Assembly: GCA_903856555.1 (NCBI GenBank)
Contig: CAIOCC010000034.1
Location: 1-6,895, forward strand
Direction: 5' to 3'
Origin: an uncultured Bacteroidota bacterium
GTDB taxonomy: Bacteria > Bacteroidota > Bacteroidia > UBA7662
DNA length: 6,895 bases
The notes beneath the pieces are model-generated. The model had not been told where the DNA came from, searched no databases, and saw only the letters and a program-made list of their open reading frames with translations. Position numbers and translations under genes: made by a program. How positions within the stretch are numbered: position 1 is the stretch's first letter; every line of letters begins with the position of its first letter. This document shows positions 6,460 through 6,895 of the stretch, piece by piece.

Positions 6460-6895
6460 TGCTGGAGTCTCCTCCTGCTGTTTTGCCCCTGCGTTACCCT
6501 CAGCTGTGGAAGGATTATGCCTTGTTGGATAGCGGGAACGGCCTCAAATGGGAGCGATTTGGGGATCGTGTTTTGCAAAGACCCGAACCCCAAGCCCTGT
6601 GGGCACCTGTTGAATCCCAAGCCGCCTTACGCAAATCAACCCATTGGCGTTTTGAAGCCGGGGGAAGTCGTAGCGGGCAATGGTTGGGAAGCGGGCCGGG
6701 TACGGCCGGGGATCGTTGGTCCTTGTCTTACCAAAGCCCTGCGCTGAAACTCCGGTTTCAATTGGCCATGACGGCATTCAAGCATGTGGGTTTGTTTCCA
6801 GAGCAGGCCGATAATTGGGAGTTTATCGCCGGGGTTCTCAAAAATTGGACGGGTGGTCCCCGCGTTTTGAATCTCTTCGCCTATACAGGTGGGGC
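6459..6895 (+). CDS. Class I SAM-dependent methyltransferase, RlmI/RlmK-like, 3'-truncated
   Basis: An open frame begins at ATG 6459, sharing one base with the lysS stop (TGATG), and runs to the window end; 145 complete codons are visible and the stop lies outside. The N-terminal part has WKDYALLDSGNGLKWERFG (17-35), LQRPEPQALW (39-48), FKHVGLFPEQADNW (107-120) and VLNLFAYTGG (136-145). The last is SAM-binding motif I of the RlmI/RsmC-like family. The PEPQALW and FKHVGLFPEQ blocks match a Bacteroidota group annotated as 23S rRNA or generic class I SAM methyltransferases. It probably methylates RNA, but catalytic motifs beyond motif I are not visible, so no target can be named. GAAGG lies only three bases before the ATG, a weak and very close Shine-Dalgarno match. 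Coupling to lysS fits a translation role. Family confidence is high, exact substrate low. Confidence 0.8.
   Translation, partial: MLESPPAVLPLRYPQLWKDYALLDSGNGLKWERFGDRVLQRPEPQALWAPVESQAALRKSTHWRFEAGGSRSGQWLGSGPGTAGDRWSLSYQSPALKLRFQLAMTAFKHVGLFPEQADNWEFIAGVLKNWTGGPRVLNLFAYTGG

Overview
This window reads as a stretch of chromosome from a Bacteroidota-like bacterium of moderately high GC. Three things point there. (1) The first gene ends in a beta-lactamase-type domain of the kind fused to GH3 NagZ-like glucosaminidases in that phylum, and it sits directly upstream of bshA. (2) The LolA-like protein and the C-terminal methyltransferase resemble Bacteroidota families. (3) Most start codons have no recognisable Shine-Dalgarno sequence, which is usual in that phylum. 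This placement comes from recalled family patterns, not a search.

All seven genes are on the + strand and almost every base is coding. Bases 1-1058 hold the 3' part of a serine hydrolase gene whose 5' end lies outside the window. A 58-bp gap follows, then bshA (1117-2262), the glycosyltransferase of bacillithiol synthesis. Three genes are chained to bshA by 1-4 bp stop/start overlaps: an ABC transporter ATPase (2259-3209), an ABC-2 type permease (3209-4051) and an exported LolA-like protein (4051-4869). A 66-bp gap with a perfect 7-bp inverted repeat precedes lysS (4936-6459), the class II lysyl-tRNA synthetase. lysS overlaps by one base the start of an RlmI-like SAM-dependent methyltransferase (6459 to beyond 6895), which is cut by the window end.

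Functionally there are three parts: envelope or peptidoglycan-related hydrolysis (gene 1), low-molecular-weight thiol synthesis co-transcribed with a two-gene ABC transporter and a periplasmic LolA-like protein, and a translation pair (tRNA charging plus probable RNA methylation). The overlaps suggest that bshA to the LolA-like gene is one translationally coupled unit and that lysS plus the methyltransferase is another. The window contains no mobile element, CRISPR array, RNA gene, integrase or phage gene that I can support. It is mainly housekeeping DNA, and I see no clear new defence or mobile system. The points most worth a second look are the bshA-ABC-LolA coupling, the inverted repeat before lysS and the truncated fusion hydrolase.
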